Of a stretch of 59,424 nucleotides of DNA, positions 32,511 to 41,115 are shown one piece after another. How positions within the stretch are numbered: the stretch's first letter is position 1; the number at the start of each line of letters is the position of its first letter. The translations under genes and the position numbers were made by a program. Source of the DNA: Anaerolineales bacterium (lineage in GTDB: Bacteria; Chloroflexota; Anaerolineae; Anaerolineales; Villigracilaceae); NCBI GenBank assembly GCA_919902735.1, contig CAKKRM010000252.1, positions 1-59,424 on the forward strand. Reading direction: 5' to 3'. The notes under the pieces are model-generated. The model did no database searches. It saw nothing but the letters and a program-made list of their open reading frames with translations, and was not told where the DNA came from.

Positions 32511-34211
32511 ATGAGCAAAAAGGCAGTAATTTATGTTCGGACTTCGTCCGAACGTCAAGGCGAAAAAGTAAGCCCCGTAGAACAAGAGGCGGATTGCCGA
32601 AAATACGCGGCAGAGAATGATTTGACCGTTATCAATGTTTACAAGGATATAGAGCGTTACCGCGTAAAGAATAAACTGGTTGAACCCTCAGGTACGCGTC
32701 CAGACCGCCCCGCCCTGCTTGCCATGTTAAGAGACGCGGGGCAAGCACAATTTGACGTTATCCTTGCATGGCGTGAAGATCGCTTATATCGCGGGATGCG
32801 TGCAATGCTTACGGTATTAGAGACCATTCAGGAAAATAAGATAACCATCATGCTTGCACGTGAAACCTTTGACGCCAAAATGGCCCCACTTAAGGCCTGG
32901 GTTGCACAAATGGAATTAGACGGCATGAAAGAACGTATGACAATGGGGGTAAAAGCCCGCTTGCGCGCGGGCAAAGCAAATGCAGGGCGTGACCGCTATG
33001 GTTATCGGCGGAATGGGGAAGTAATCGAAGTAGTAGAAGATGAAGCAAATTGGGTAAGGCAAATTTTCGCATGGTATAACGAGCATATCCCACTTTTAGA
33101 AATACGACAGCGATTAATCAATGCCGCTGTTCCACAAAAGGGTGGTAATGCTTTTCGTAAAACCGAATGGTCAAAAAATGTTATTCAATTCATATTAGGG
33201 GCAGCAAAAGAGTACGCCTTTGGAGTAAAAACACAATCGAGGGGTGGTGAAACATTCACCATGCCTGTTGAATCCATTATAGATATGACAACCTACGAGA
33301 AGTTTTTACAGGTAAGAGAGGCAAACATAAAACACCCCGCCCGCCATATAAAACAAAATTACCTTATCGGCGGTTTGCTCTATTGCGCTTGTGATAGAAA
33401 ATGGGGAGCGCGAACCGTACCCGCCATGCGGCGCAATCAAGAAGGGCAATGGGTAAAAAAAACGGAATATGGACGGTACTATTGCAGGCAAGAGCATGAA
33501 GAGCATATATCGCCTGATTGCCCGCGTACCATAGCAAGCGGGAAAGCCGATTCAGTTGCTTGGGAAAAAGTTTGTGAGGCTATCAATAAGCCTGAAATTC
33601 TTTTAACCCAAGCTAAAAAGATGGTTGCCGAATTGCAGGATAACGCAAATACATTAAACGACGAACAAGACCGAATACAAAAAGAACTTGACACCCTCAC
33701 TATGGAGCGGCAATGGATAATCACCCAAGCCCGCAAAGGCGCGATAACTGAAAACGATATGGATTATCAATTAGGCGTAATTGCTTTACAAGAATTAAGC
33801 CTAAAGCGCGAATATGCAGATATTGGGCAAGCGGTAAATATCTATGCTTTGGGTGATTGGGAAACCAGAGTCGTAGAATATTTAGCCGACTTGCGAGCGG
33901 GGCTTGACTCATTAAATGTCATACCCAAAAACGATGAAGAGCGGCTAGAGATATTTGAGTTCAAAAAGCAGGTTGTAAATACTTTGGTCAAGCGGGTTAC
34001 AATAGACTGCAACCGCGAATTGCAGGTAGAGATTAGTATTAATCTGCTAAACTTATTCCATGATGACCCGCCCCCAAGCGATGACCCCAACAAAAGAGGA
34101 AGCCATACCCAAAGGCTTAAAAGAACTAATAAAGATAAAATCAAAACAGTTGGGATTCGTCCTGGCTGGCGTTACTTCTTGCGAGCCGCCCGCGCATTAC
34201 AACATCTTTGA
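32511..34211 (+). CDS. Large serine recombinase (site-specific integrase)
   Basis: 566 residues. N-terminal resolvase domain with YVRTSSERQ; Ser12 is the likely nucleophile. Then comes a recombinase domain (about 170-275), a zinc-ribbon (CACDRKW...YYC...DC, about 290-345) and a coiled coil (about 365-440), the full layout of large serine integrases. AACGAAAGGA ribosome site. Transcribed toward the right end and crossing the attachment core at 34151-34162, so its last 17 or so residues are read from host queG DNA in another frame. In an excised circle the end would instead come from the element's left end. Probable integrase for this element. Confidence 0.93.
   Translation: MSKKAVIYVRTSSERQGEKVSPVEQEADCRKYAAENDLTVINVYKDIERYRVKNKLVEPSGTRPDRPALLAMLRDAGQAQFDVILAWREDRLYRGMRAMLTVLETIQENKITIMLARETFDAKMAPLKAWVAQMELDGMKERMTMGVKARLRAGKANAGRDRYGYRRNGEVIEVVEDEANWVRQIFAWYNEHIPLLEIRQRLINAAVPQKGGNAFRKTEWSKNVIQFILGAAKEYAFGVKTQSRGGETFTMPVESIIDMTTYEKFLQVREANIKHPARHIKQNYLIGGLLYCACDRKWGARTVPAMRRNQEGQWVKKTEYGRYYCRQEHEEHISPDCPRTIASGKADSVAWEKVCEAINKPEILLTQAKKMVAELQDNANTLNDEQDRIQKELDTLTMERQWIITQARKGAITENDMDYQLGVIALQELSLKREYADIGQAVNIYALGDWETRVVEYLADLRAGLDSLNVIPKNDEERLEIFEFKKQVVNTLVKRVTIDCNRELQVEISINLLNLFHDDPPPSDDPNKRGSHTQRLKRTNKDKIKTVGIRPGWRYFLRAARALQHL
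34147..34162. other. Right attachment site (attR)
   Basis: CAGTTGGGATTCGTCC; identical to attL over the 12-bp core at 34151-34162. Lies within both the serine recombinase and queG reading frames. Confidence 0.8.
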
Positions 34212-34344
34212 AGCCTGGCTCGATCAAAACAAGCACGGCACGATGCAATACCTCGCCGAAGAACGCAGCCGCATCCGCCGCGCAGACCCCAAACAAATTC
34301 TCCCCGAATGTAGCTCCATCCTCGTCCTTGCCCTGCCTTATGCA

Positions 34345-34369
34345 AATTCAGAATTCAGAATTCAGAATT
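34345..34369. repeat. Heptamer tandem repeat at the queG frameshift
   Basis: ATTCAGA at 34346-34352, 34353-34359 and 34360-34366, with partial units on both sides (3.6 copies). Confidence 0.9.
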
Positions 34370-35183
34370 TCAAATCGCGGCTTATGCCCTCGGCGATGAT
34401 TATCACGACATCATCCCCCCGCGCCTGCAACAGATTGTCCAGTTCATCGAAGAACAGGTCGGGCATCCAATCCCCAACCGTTATTACACAGACACCGGCC
34501 CCATCCTCGAACGCGAACTCGCGCAACGCGCAGGGCTGGGCTGGGTCGGCAAAAATTCCATGCTCATCAACCCGCGCGCAGGCTCCACATTTTTCCTCGC
34601 CGAAATTCTGCTCGGCATCCAACTCGAACCCGACGACCCCTTCCCCACAGACCACTGCGGCGCCTGCACGCGCTGTATCACCGCCTGCCCCACTCAATGC
34701 ATTCTCCCAAACCGCAGCATAGACGCGCGCCGCTGCATCTCCTACCTTACCATCGAACTTAAAGATGACATCCCCGAAAACCTGCGCCCGCAAATAGGAA
34801 ATTGGATTTTCGGCTGCGACATCTGCCAGCAAGCCTGCCCATGGAATCGATTCTCCCTCCCGGCAGATTCTGCCTTCGAGCCGAAAATCCCGCTTCCTGT
34901 CTTAACCTCAGACCTGCTCCTGTCATCCGTTGAGTTTAATCAACGCTTCAAAAAAAGCCCCATCAAACGCGCCAAGCGACGCGGCTATCTGCGAAATCTG
35001 GCAGTCGCAATCGGAAACAACGAAAATGAGAACGAGAATGACATCCCCATTTTGGAAAAAGCCATGCAAGACAATGAACCCACGATTCGCGAACATGCAA
35101 AATGGGCGCAAGAAAAAAGGACTGCGAAAAAAGGGACTGCGGACTTCAGTCCGCATTTATTAGCGCAAACTGAAATCCGCAAT

Positions 35184-35789
35184 CTGAAAAAACTTCTCAT
35201 CGCAACCAACAACAAAGGCAAAGTAAAAGAACTGCAAGACCTGCTGAAAGATACAGGCATCGAACTCGTCACGCCAGCGGATATCAACTTAATTCTCGAG
35301 GTCGAAGAGGATGGCAAAAATTACTCCGAGAACGCGGGCAAAAAAGCCATCGCCTTCGCCGCTGCCAGCGGGCTGGTTTCCCTTGCCGACGACTCCGGTC
35401 TCGAAGTGGACGCGCTTGGCGGCGCGCCCGGACTTTATTCCGCGAGGTACGCCCCTCACGGAGAGAAAGAGGGGGGTGACGCAGACCGCCGCGCCTTTCT
35501 ATTGCAGAATTTACAGGATAAGCCGCGTCCGTGGAAGGCGCATTTCCATGCGACGATTGCCATTGCAACGCCCTCCGCTGAAGTGGAATTTGCGGAGGGT
35601 AATTGCTTCGGCGAGATCATCCCCGAAGAACGCGGCAACAACGGCTTCGGCTACGACCCGGTCTTTCTCTTTCCCGAATTGAATCAAACCATGGCCGAGT
35701 TGGACATGGCCCGTAAAAACCGTCTCAGCCACCGCGCGCTGGCGGTGATGAACGCAATGCCTATTTTAAAGAAACTGTTTGGGGTGTAG
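35184..35789 (+). CDS. rdgB: XTP/dITP pyrophosphatase (RdgB/HAM1), fused in frame to queG
   Basis: About 201 residues from the likely start codon CTG 35184, which replaces the ATG expected at KKLLIATNNKGKVKEL. Hydrolyses non-canonical purine triphosphates such as XTP and ITP to prevent their use in DNA. Motifs: ATNNKGK (substrate loop), ADDSGLEVDALGGAPGLYSARYAP, GNNGFGYDPVF and AELDMARKNRLSHRALA. The frame is open upstream through queG, with a 22-residue linker that contains a palindrome (TGCGGACTTCAGTCCGCA). Its 3' end overlaps the convergent hydrolase gene by 29 bases. Confidence 0.9.
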   Translation: MKKLLIATNNKGKVKELQDLLKDTGIELVTPADINLILEVEEDGKNYSENAGKKAIAFAAASGLVSLADDSGLEVDALGGAPGLYSARYAPHGEKEGGDADRRAFLLQNLQDKPRPWKAHFHATIAIATPSAEVEFAEGNCFGEIIPEERGNNGFGYDPVFLFPELNQTMAELDMARKNRLSHRALAVMNAMPILKKLFGV

Positions 35790-36579
35790 CGGCAGGCCGG
35801 GGTGCGGAACGAGGCGAAAGCCCATCCAGAAATTGCTTCAACAGTTCCGCAACTTCATCAGGTTGTTCGAGCATTACCATGTGACCCGCATGGTCAAGAA
35901 TATGCAGTGTGGATTTTGCAATTCCATCCCGCAGGGATTCTGAAAATTTTGGGGGCGTCATTTTATCCTGCGCGCCGCAGATGATAAGTGTGGGGATGTT
36001 TATTTTTTCAAGCTGATCCATCACGTTGAATTCATTGCACGCGAGAAAATCGCCGAGTAAAACGGGCGGGCGCATTTTCAACATGTGCTGTCTTGAAAGT
36101 TGAAGCAGGCCTGGCAGGGCGTTCTTGCTGAAACAATTTGTGTTGATCAAATCCACTGCCGCTTCAAAGGTGTTGGGGTTGCCCGCAGTTTCAAGGACGC
36201 TGGCGGCCACGCGCATTTTCGCGCCGCCGCCCAGCAATGCCAGCCCTGTAACTTTTTTTGGATATTTCAATGCAAGCGTTAGCGCAATGGCGCTGCCCAT
36301 GGATATTCCCGCCATGACTGCCGCGCGAATTTTGAGCGATTGCATAAATGAAATCACATCATCCGCATAGGCTTCGATGGATTGCCTGCCAGCGCCTTCG
36401 GATTGCCCATGCCCGGGCAGGTCTGGCGCGTGGATGGTTTCGCCCGCCAGCCTGCGAATTTGCGGAGGCCAGGATAAATGATTACCGCCCGCGCCGTGGA
36501 TCAAGATAACGGGCGGGCGATTGGGTTTGGCATCTTCTGCCGTGTGGGCAAAATAATAAAGTCCTGCGGAGGTGGGCAT
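35761..36579 (-). CDS. Alpha/beta-hydrolase
   Basis: 272 residues. LIHGAGGNHLSWPPQI near residue 26 (oxyanion loop), nucleophile elbow AGISMGSA (Ser about 94), the late Asp in CGAQDKMTPP and catalytic His in LDHAGHMVMLEQPDEV complete the triad. Cytosolic; substrate not predictable (lactonase, esterase or haloperoxidase-like). It begins at the TAATG overlap with the histidine kinase stop, so the two are co-translated. The last 20 residues are Ala/Pro/Arg-rich and extend over the end of convergent rdgB. Confidence 0.85.
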   Translation of the reverse strand: MPTSAGLYYFAHTAEDAKPNRPPVILIHGAGGNHLSWPPQIRRLAGETIHAPDLPGHGQSEGAGRQSIEAYADDVISFMQSLKIRAAVMAGISMGSAIALTLALKYPKKVTGLALLGGGAKMRVAASVLETAGNPNTFEAAVDLINTNCFSKNALPGLLQLSRQHMLKMRPPVLLGDFLACNEFNVMDQLEKINIPTLIICGAQDKMTPPKFSESLRDGIAKSTLHILDHAGHMVMLEQPDEVAELLKQFLDGLSPRSAPRPAATPQTVSLK

Positions 36580-38345
36580 TATTTGGTCCTGGCTTTTGAA
36601 TGGCGCGGGTGATGCACGCGGTCTGCGGCATCTTCGGTGAGAGGGATAAACACCTGCACTTTTGTGCCTTTCCCTTCGGCAGAGTCGATTTGCAGGAGGC
36701 CGTTGACAAGTTCGGCGCGTTCGCGCAGGTTGACCATGCCGAGGCTGGAATTGGAGCGCTTATCGTAGGATTGCGACATGGCTTTCACATCGAAGCCCAC
36801 TCCGTTATCATTGATCTCCAGCAGGGCTATTCCAACTTCCATCTGGCTCAGGCGCACGGTGATGGCTTCAGCAGCGGCATGTTTGCGGGCGTTGTTGACA
36901 GCCTCTTCAATGATGTAAAAGATCACGCCCTGCTTGCCCATCTCCAACTGGCTGGTGATGCGTTCATCGATGTTTACCACTACTTTTTGTGTGAAGGTTT
37001 CCATCATTTTATCGCCCATGGCTTGCACTGCTGCCTTCAACCCCTGCGATTCGAGAATGAGCGGGCGCAGGGTAAAGAGCATGTGGCGGATCTCTTTGGT
37101 GGTGCGATGCGCCAGTTCCTCCAGTTTGACAATTTCCTCGGTTGCGCCTTTTACATCCTTGGTCAACATACGGCGGGTAATATTAAGCCGCATTGCCATG
37201 GCCGCAACAGACTGGGTGGGGCCGTCGTGCAGGTCACGCGCCAGCTTCTTGCGCGCCTCTTCATGGACTTCGATCATGCGTTCCTTTTCCTCGACCAAAT
37301 CCTGGTACAGGCGCGCATTCTGGATCGCAATCACCGCCTGCCTGCCGATAATATCGAGCAGTTTCAATCGGTCTGAATTAAAGTAACCAGCGTTTGGGTG
37401 GGCAAACAACAAAACGCCATAGACGTTGAAGCCGCTGCGCAACGGAAAACAATATCCGCTGATGCAGTTTCGGAGCGCGATCACCCGCCCAAGTTCAGGG
37501 TCATAGCCAATATCCTTGAAGGTAACAGGCTCGCCTTCATCCAATGCTTTTTTCAGCACGCCTTCCGCCCCGTCGAAAGTGACGCGCATATCGGCGCTGG
37601 TAAAACGCCTGGCGGAGCCGATGCGCAATTTGCCGCCGTTGAACAACATCACCGCGCCCACCAACGGGTCACTGACCAATTGATCGGGGTCGGGGTTGAG
37701 CGCGGCGGCGCTCATGTTCAACGCGGAATCGAGCACGCGTTTATAGCTCAACGTGGAGGAAAGGGTGGAGGTGAGTTCGTAAATGGCGCGCAGACGTTCG
37801 CTTTGAATGGCGCCTTTCTTTTCCTCTGAATCCATCCACAGGCTGCGGTTCTTCCGCATATGCTGCATCATGCGGCGGCCAAGAAAACCGAACACAAGGC
37901 TCAACCCAACCAGGATCACAGAAATTAGAATGGCAAGGAAAAAATTTCCATCCGATTGGAAGCCCACGTACAAGACAATGCTGGAAAATAAGAACGAAAC
38001 GATCAATGCCCCGAAGATCTCAAAATAAATGGAAGCGGTCAGGATCGGCAGCAACCCGGTCCAAAATGCCGGGCCGCGCAAACCGCCCTGCACCCAGAAA
38101 AAAGCCCCCGCCAGAATCAAATCCACGGCGATGTTAAGGCGGCGATGAAAACGAATGCGGGCATTCAAACTCGCCATGGCGGTCATGGTGAGGTTCCAAA
38201 CGATCATTAAGCCCAGCGGCCAGGTGGAGCTGATATCCAACTGTAGCGCCAGGCCAAGCGATACGATCAGGCCCACCAGCATGATCCAGCGTAATGATAT
38301 GGCAAACCAGTCTGCCATGTAGGGGGTGTCAAATTTGCGCATCAT
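36579..38345 (-). CDS. Membrane sensor histidine kinase (HisKA_3/NarL-type partner)
   Basis: 588 residues. Five or six N-terminal membrane helices (to about residue 165), a GAF-like domain (about 185-345), a dimerisation helix with the phospho-acceptor in ARDLHDGPTQSVAA, and an HATPase domain with EEAVNNARKHA (N box), NDNGVGFD (G1) and GLGMVNLRERA-like SLGMVNLRERAELVNG (G2). This class signals to LuxR/NarL-type response regulators; none is in the window. ATG 38345 or 38342 is taken over TTG 38354 because a TATGAT box lies a few bases before, fitting a leaderless start. The input signal is unknown. Confidence 0.9.
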   Translation of the reverse strand: MMRKFDTPYMADWFAISLRWIMLVGLIVSLGLALQLDISSTWPLGLMIVWNLTMTAMASLNARIRFHRRLNIAVDLILAGAFFWVQGGLRGPAFWTGLLPILTASIYFEIFGALIVSFLFSSIVLYVGFQSDGNFFLAILISVILVGLSLVFGFLGRRMMQHMRKNRSLWMDSEEKKGAIQSERLRAIYELTSTLSSTLSYKRVLDSALNMSAAALNPDPDQLVSDPLVGAVMLFNGGKLRIGSARRFTSADMRVTFDGAEGVLKKALDEGEPVTFKDIGYDPELGRVIALRNCISGYCFPLRSGFNVYGVLLFAHPNAGYFNSDRLKLLDIIGRQAVIAIQNARLYQDLVEEKERMIEVHEEARKKLARDLHDGPTQSVAAMAMRLNITRRMLTKDVKGATEEIVKLEELAHRTTKEIRHMLFTLRPLILESQGLKAAVQAMGDKMMETFTQKVVVNIDERITSQLEMGKQGVIFYIIEEAVNNARKHAAAEAITVRLSQMEVGIALLEINDNGVGFDVKAMSQSYDKRSNSSLGMVNLRERAELVNGLLQIDSAEGKGTKVQVFIPLTEDAADRVHHPRHSKARTK

Positions 38346-38413
38346 ACCAGCCAATCATATCAAAAATGCACAGGAAGACAACTCGAATGACGTTACAGCT
38401 AATTTACACGTTA

Positions 38414-39142
38414 TCAGGCATCATACTTCATGCGGGGCAAAAACGCGGCCAGTTTCTCTTTTAAGACCTGCTGTTGCCCATCATTATAGGAAGAGCGGAA
38501 CCGCCCAATCTTACCCTTGTAAAAATGGAGTCCCTGCTGGCCGTTCGACACCCCGGGGCGATACTGCTCGATCACTTTTTGGACCTCGAACCTGTTCCCG
38601 TCCAATTTAAGATAATTTAGCAGACGGACAGATTCTTCGTCATAATTTATCAGCAGGTCTTCGTAACGGGCAACCAGCACATTCTTCTCGCTGATCCACT
38701 TTTCCCAAATGTGAACGTATTCCATCATAAAATCCACGCTCTTTTCAAAATCGGAGAGGTGTGAAAAAGCGTTGGGGTGTCCCTTGGCGAGCGCACGCTG
38801 GCCGAAGTCATACGCGGAGAGCATGGCGTCGCGCGGGTCACGGTAAATGTATGTGATGCGCAGCAGGCCCAGGGCGGAGAGAAGACGCGAGGCGCTGGTT
38901 GGCGCGGCGTGAGCCTTGACCACAAAGGTATTCCCAAACAAGGCGGGCAGGGCCGCCATCCCCAGCCTGCGTGCTGACAGAACGCCGATATTGCAATTGA
39001 CTTCGGTAAGAATTTTTTGCAGGCGGTATTTCTCGCGGATGTCATGCGCGTCGGCGCAGCCTGTGGTTTTCATGAGATCATGAATGAGATTGTAGTGCCA
39101 GCCTGATCCCGCGCGCGGCATCCCAACGGAAAGAACGATCAT
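38414..39142 (-). CDS. Sulfotransferase-family protein
   Basis: 242 residues. VGMPRAGSGWHYNLIHDL near the N-terminus is the PAPS 5'-phosphosulfate-binding loop, and ITYIYRDPRDAMLSAY the 3'-phosphate-binding motif. Transfers sulfate from PAPS to a hydroxyl group, here most plausibly on a polysaccharide or glycolipid. Start overlaps the stop of the O-antigen ligase-like gene, so it belongs to the surface-polysaccharide operon. Shorter than many family members but both motifs are present. Confidence 0.8.
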   Translation of the reverse strand: MIVLSVGMPRAGSGWHYNLIHDLMKTTGCADAHDIREKYRLQKILTEVNCNIGVLSARRLGMAALPALFGNTFVVKAHAAPTSASRLLSALGLLRITYIYRDPRDAMLSAYDFGQRALAKGHPNAFSHLSDFEKSVDFMMEYVHIWEKWISEKNVLVARYEDLLINYDEESVRLLNYLKLDGNRFEVQKVIEQYRPGVSNGQQGLHFYKGKIGRFRSSYNDGQQQVLKEKLAAFLPRMKYDA

Positions 39143-40578
39143 TAGATTTCCTTGTTCGATGAAGTAGCAGACAGCCCCACCAGTATGCCAGAAACCAGCC
39201 AGATGTTCGGCGTGGTGAGCGAATCCTGGGTGAAATTATAAAAGGTGATTGCCAGCCATGCAAATACCCCGGCAGCGGCGGCAAAACGCGCCCAAGCCTC
39301 TTTGAGGAGCAGAAGGGACAGCATATCACCAAGCGCATAAAATTGAAATGCGAGGAACAAGACGAATCCGAACAACCCGGTTTCCGCCAGCAGGCGCACG
39401 TACAGATTTTTCGGGTTGGGATATAGGCGGCTTTCAGGGTTCAATTGTTTCGCAATTTCAGGCACGCTGGTCAATGACCAATCCGGCAGGTTTGGATAGA
39501 TATAAAACCCGCTCGCGCCAAGCCCCACGCCTGTGAGCGGATATTTCTCGAAGGCGGCGAATGCCGCAGTGGAGTATGCGCCGCGTGCGCCCGCGTTGAT
39601 ATCCACCATGTATTCGCTCAGGCTGGCGGCATCGATCTGCCATAGGCGGCGAAAGAGTCCTTTTTGATTCAGGAAGAGAAAGGAACCAACAAGCGCGCCA
39701 AAGATTGCAACGATCACCCCAACACGAAAGAGCTTGTCGAGGATGCGTCCGCGAAACCCATGGACGAACCAGGCCCACATCGAACGAATGGCATCGCGCC
39801 CAAGGAATAAAAATGTCAAGCCTGCCGCGGCCACCGTGGTCAACAATCCACCGCGCGAATAGGTGGCTAACAGCGTCAGCGAAGAGAATGCCAGTAGAAC
39901 AGGCTCCAGCCACTTCACGCGGGTGAGGCGGTACTTCGTCAGCACGGATGCAAACAGGAACGGGATGAATATCGTAGCCAGTTGTCCCGCCAGCCAGGCG
40001 GGTTCATACGCAAAGCCTGAGATGCGGTTCGTGCGGACCAGCTCGCGCATGGAGAATGCAAGCTGCCAATGCGTGACCATTTCTTTTTCAAGCAAACCTG
40101 TATAAAAGGTGACGGCTTGCAAAGCGCTCCAGGCAAGGTCAAAACATAAGCCAGCCAAAATCCATTTGACTGTAAAACGCAAATCGGATTCGTCCCTGTT
40201 CATCCACACCGCGCTGACGAAGAAGGCCAGGCCGATGAGGAGGGTTGCCAATGCGCGGATCGCCCGCCCGAAATATTCCTGCCCGCGCAAGGGGAGCGGA
40301 TCGATCAGCGCCCCAAAGCTGGTTGCAAAAACTACAAACAGAATCAACGCCCCAAGCGCCACGAACGCGCCCGCCCAATGTAGTTTTGTTTTTTTGCGAA
40401 ACGCCTGAATTAATAAAAGTGGAAGCAGCAACGCCAGCGGATACAACGCCAGCGGGCGGACCAGCGTACCTTCGCCCAAAAATGGAAACCAGCGAAAACT
40501 GGTGACGGGCAAAGTGAGCATGGCCGCAGCCCACAGGATGCGGGGGAGTTGATTGAGAAAAACCGAAAATCGTTTCAT
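39142..40578 (-). CDS. O-antigen ligase / Wzy-like polysaccharide membrane protein
   Basis: 478 residues, about 12 membrane helices. A large extracytoplasmic loop (about residues 325-395) contains the family pattern of O-antigen ligases and polymerases: AAFEKYPLTGVGLGASGFYIYPNLP and a late NPKNLYVRLLAETGLFG. Such enzymes join or polymerise lipid-linked glycans outside the membrane. It overlaps the following sulfotransferase gene. Ligase versus polymerase cannot be separated by sequence alone. Confidence 0.8.
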   Translation of the reverse strand: MKRFSVFLNQLPRILWAAAMLTLPVTSFRWFPFLGEGTLVRPLALYPLALLLPLLLIQAFRKKTKLHWAGAFVALGALILFVVFATSFGALIDPLPLRGQEYFGRAIRALATLLIGLAFFVSAVWMNRDESDLRFTVKWILAGLCFDLAWSALQAVTFYTGLLEKEMVTHWQLAFSMRELVRTNRISGFAYEPAWLAGQLATIFIPFLFASVLTKYRLTRVKWLEPVLLAFSSLTLLATYSRGGLLTTVAAAGLTFLFLGRDAIRSMWAWFVHGFRGRILDKLFRVGVIVAIFGALVGSFLFLNQKGLFRRLWQIDAASLSEYMVDINAGARGAYSTAAFAAFEKYPLTGVGLGASGFYIYPNLPDWSLTSVPEIAKQLNPESRLYPNPKNLYVRLLAETGLFGFVLFLAFQFYALGDMLSLLLLKEAWARFAAAAGVFAWLAITFYNFTQDSLTTPNIWLVSGILVGLSATSSNKEI

Positions 40579-40629
40579 ACCTAAAGACTAAAGAAAATTT
40601 GGACGCAGATGAACGCTGAAAACGCAGAT

Positions 40630-41064
40630 TTAAAGATTGTTTTTAGCGACAAACCATTCCTTGCGGTTGTTGTCGAATGAACGGCGTTTGGTTTCGGGTT
40701 TCGGGCCAAAATTCAGCAACAGCCCAACCTCGTAAGGCGTCGCTTTCAGATAGTTCAATAATTGCGCTTCATGTTCTGCGACAAGAGTTTTGACGGCTTT
40801 TAATTCAACAATAACAAGATCATTTACGACAATATCGGCATAATACTTTCCGATCAATTGCTCTGCATAATAGACCTCGATGGGTTGTTCGGTATTTGGG
40901 ATTAACCCGCGTTTTTTTAATTCTATAACCAATGCTTTGACATAAACATCTTCAAGAAAGCCATAGCCCAATGCCGAGTATACAGCATAGAACGCCCCAA
41001 TGATCTGTTCCGTTAAATCAGAATGTTTGTACAAGACCCCGTTATATAAAGGCTTTTTATCCAT
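40630..41064 (-). CDS. GxxExxY protein
   Basis: 144 residues. GFLEDVY (about residues 35-41) is the name-giving motif; YYADIVVNDLVIVELKAVK and the late HEAQLLNYLKAT resemble the PD-(D/E)XK nuclease-like core that this family is thought to share. Function undetermined. GAGG lies before ATG 41064. Flanking DNA holds repeats of CGCTGA/CTGCGT type on both sides, often seen around these genes, so it may be a small mobile passenger in the polysaccharide cluster. Confidence 0.8.
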   Translation of the reverse strand: MDKKPLYNGVLYKHSDLTEQIIGAFYAVYSALGYGFLEDVYVKALVIELKKRGLIPNTEQPIEVYYAEQLIGKYYADIVVNDLVIVELKAVKTLVAEHEAQLLNYLKATPYEVGLLLNFGPKPETKRRSFDNNRKEWFVAKNNL

Positions 41065-41084
41065 CCATCCTCGTATCAAAACAT

Positions 41085-41115
41085 CAGCGTCATCAGCGTT
41101 CTTCAGCGTCCCGTA
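41085..41115. repeat. CAGCGT-type direct repeats beside the GxxExxY gene
   Basis: Three spaced copies of a CATCAGCGT / TTCAGCGT unit lie just upstream of the gene; a related CGCAGATGAACGCTGAAAACG stretch (about 40601-40622) lies just downstream. Confidence 0.45.

Larger units (their letters stand above)
25492..34162. mobile_element. Integrative element of about 8.66 kb inserted in queG
   Basis: Bounded by the repeated core TGGGATTCGTCC (25492-25503 and 34151-34162). Removing one core and everything between restores a continuous queG 5' end in frame. Inside are a lipoprotein gene, a tyrosine recombinase, a run of small regulators, a Toprim/zinc-finger replication-type protein, an excisionase-like HTH protein and, at the right end, a large serine recombinase transcribed toward the boundary, the usual place for the enzyme that performs integration. 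No capsid, portal, terminase, relaxase or conjugation gene was seen. An integrative mobilisable or satellite-like element, or a plasmid-type integrant, fits best. Confidence 0.85.
34060..35183 (+). pseudogene. queG: queG (epoxyqueuosine reductase), rebuilt 5' end, frameshifted
   Basis: Catalyses the last step of queuosine tRNA modification using cobalamin and two [4Fe-4S] clusters. The element supplies a new N-terminus from ATG 34060, 34063 or 34081, inside the recombinase gene in another frame, ending KELIKIKSKQLGFVLAG, close to the lost native one. The frame then reads true QueG to LALPY (about 34341). There a run of the heptamer ATTCAGA (34345-34369) shifts it, and QueG resumes in frame 0 (AAYALGDDYHD...) with GWVGKNSM, CGACTRCITACPTQCI and CDICQQACPWN. 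One extra heptamer would restore the frame. It then runs without a stop into rdgB. Function is probably lost or phase-variable, unless the shift is a read error. Confidence 0.8.

Noticed and set aside
36600-37376. 258-residue plus-strand open frame opposite the histidine kinase
   Set aside because: Antisense shadow of the conserved kinase domain; no ribosome site or recognisable domain.
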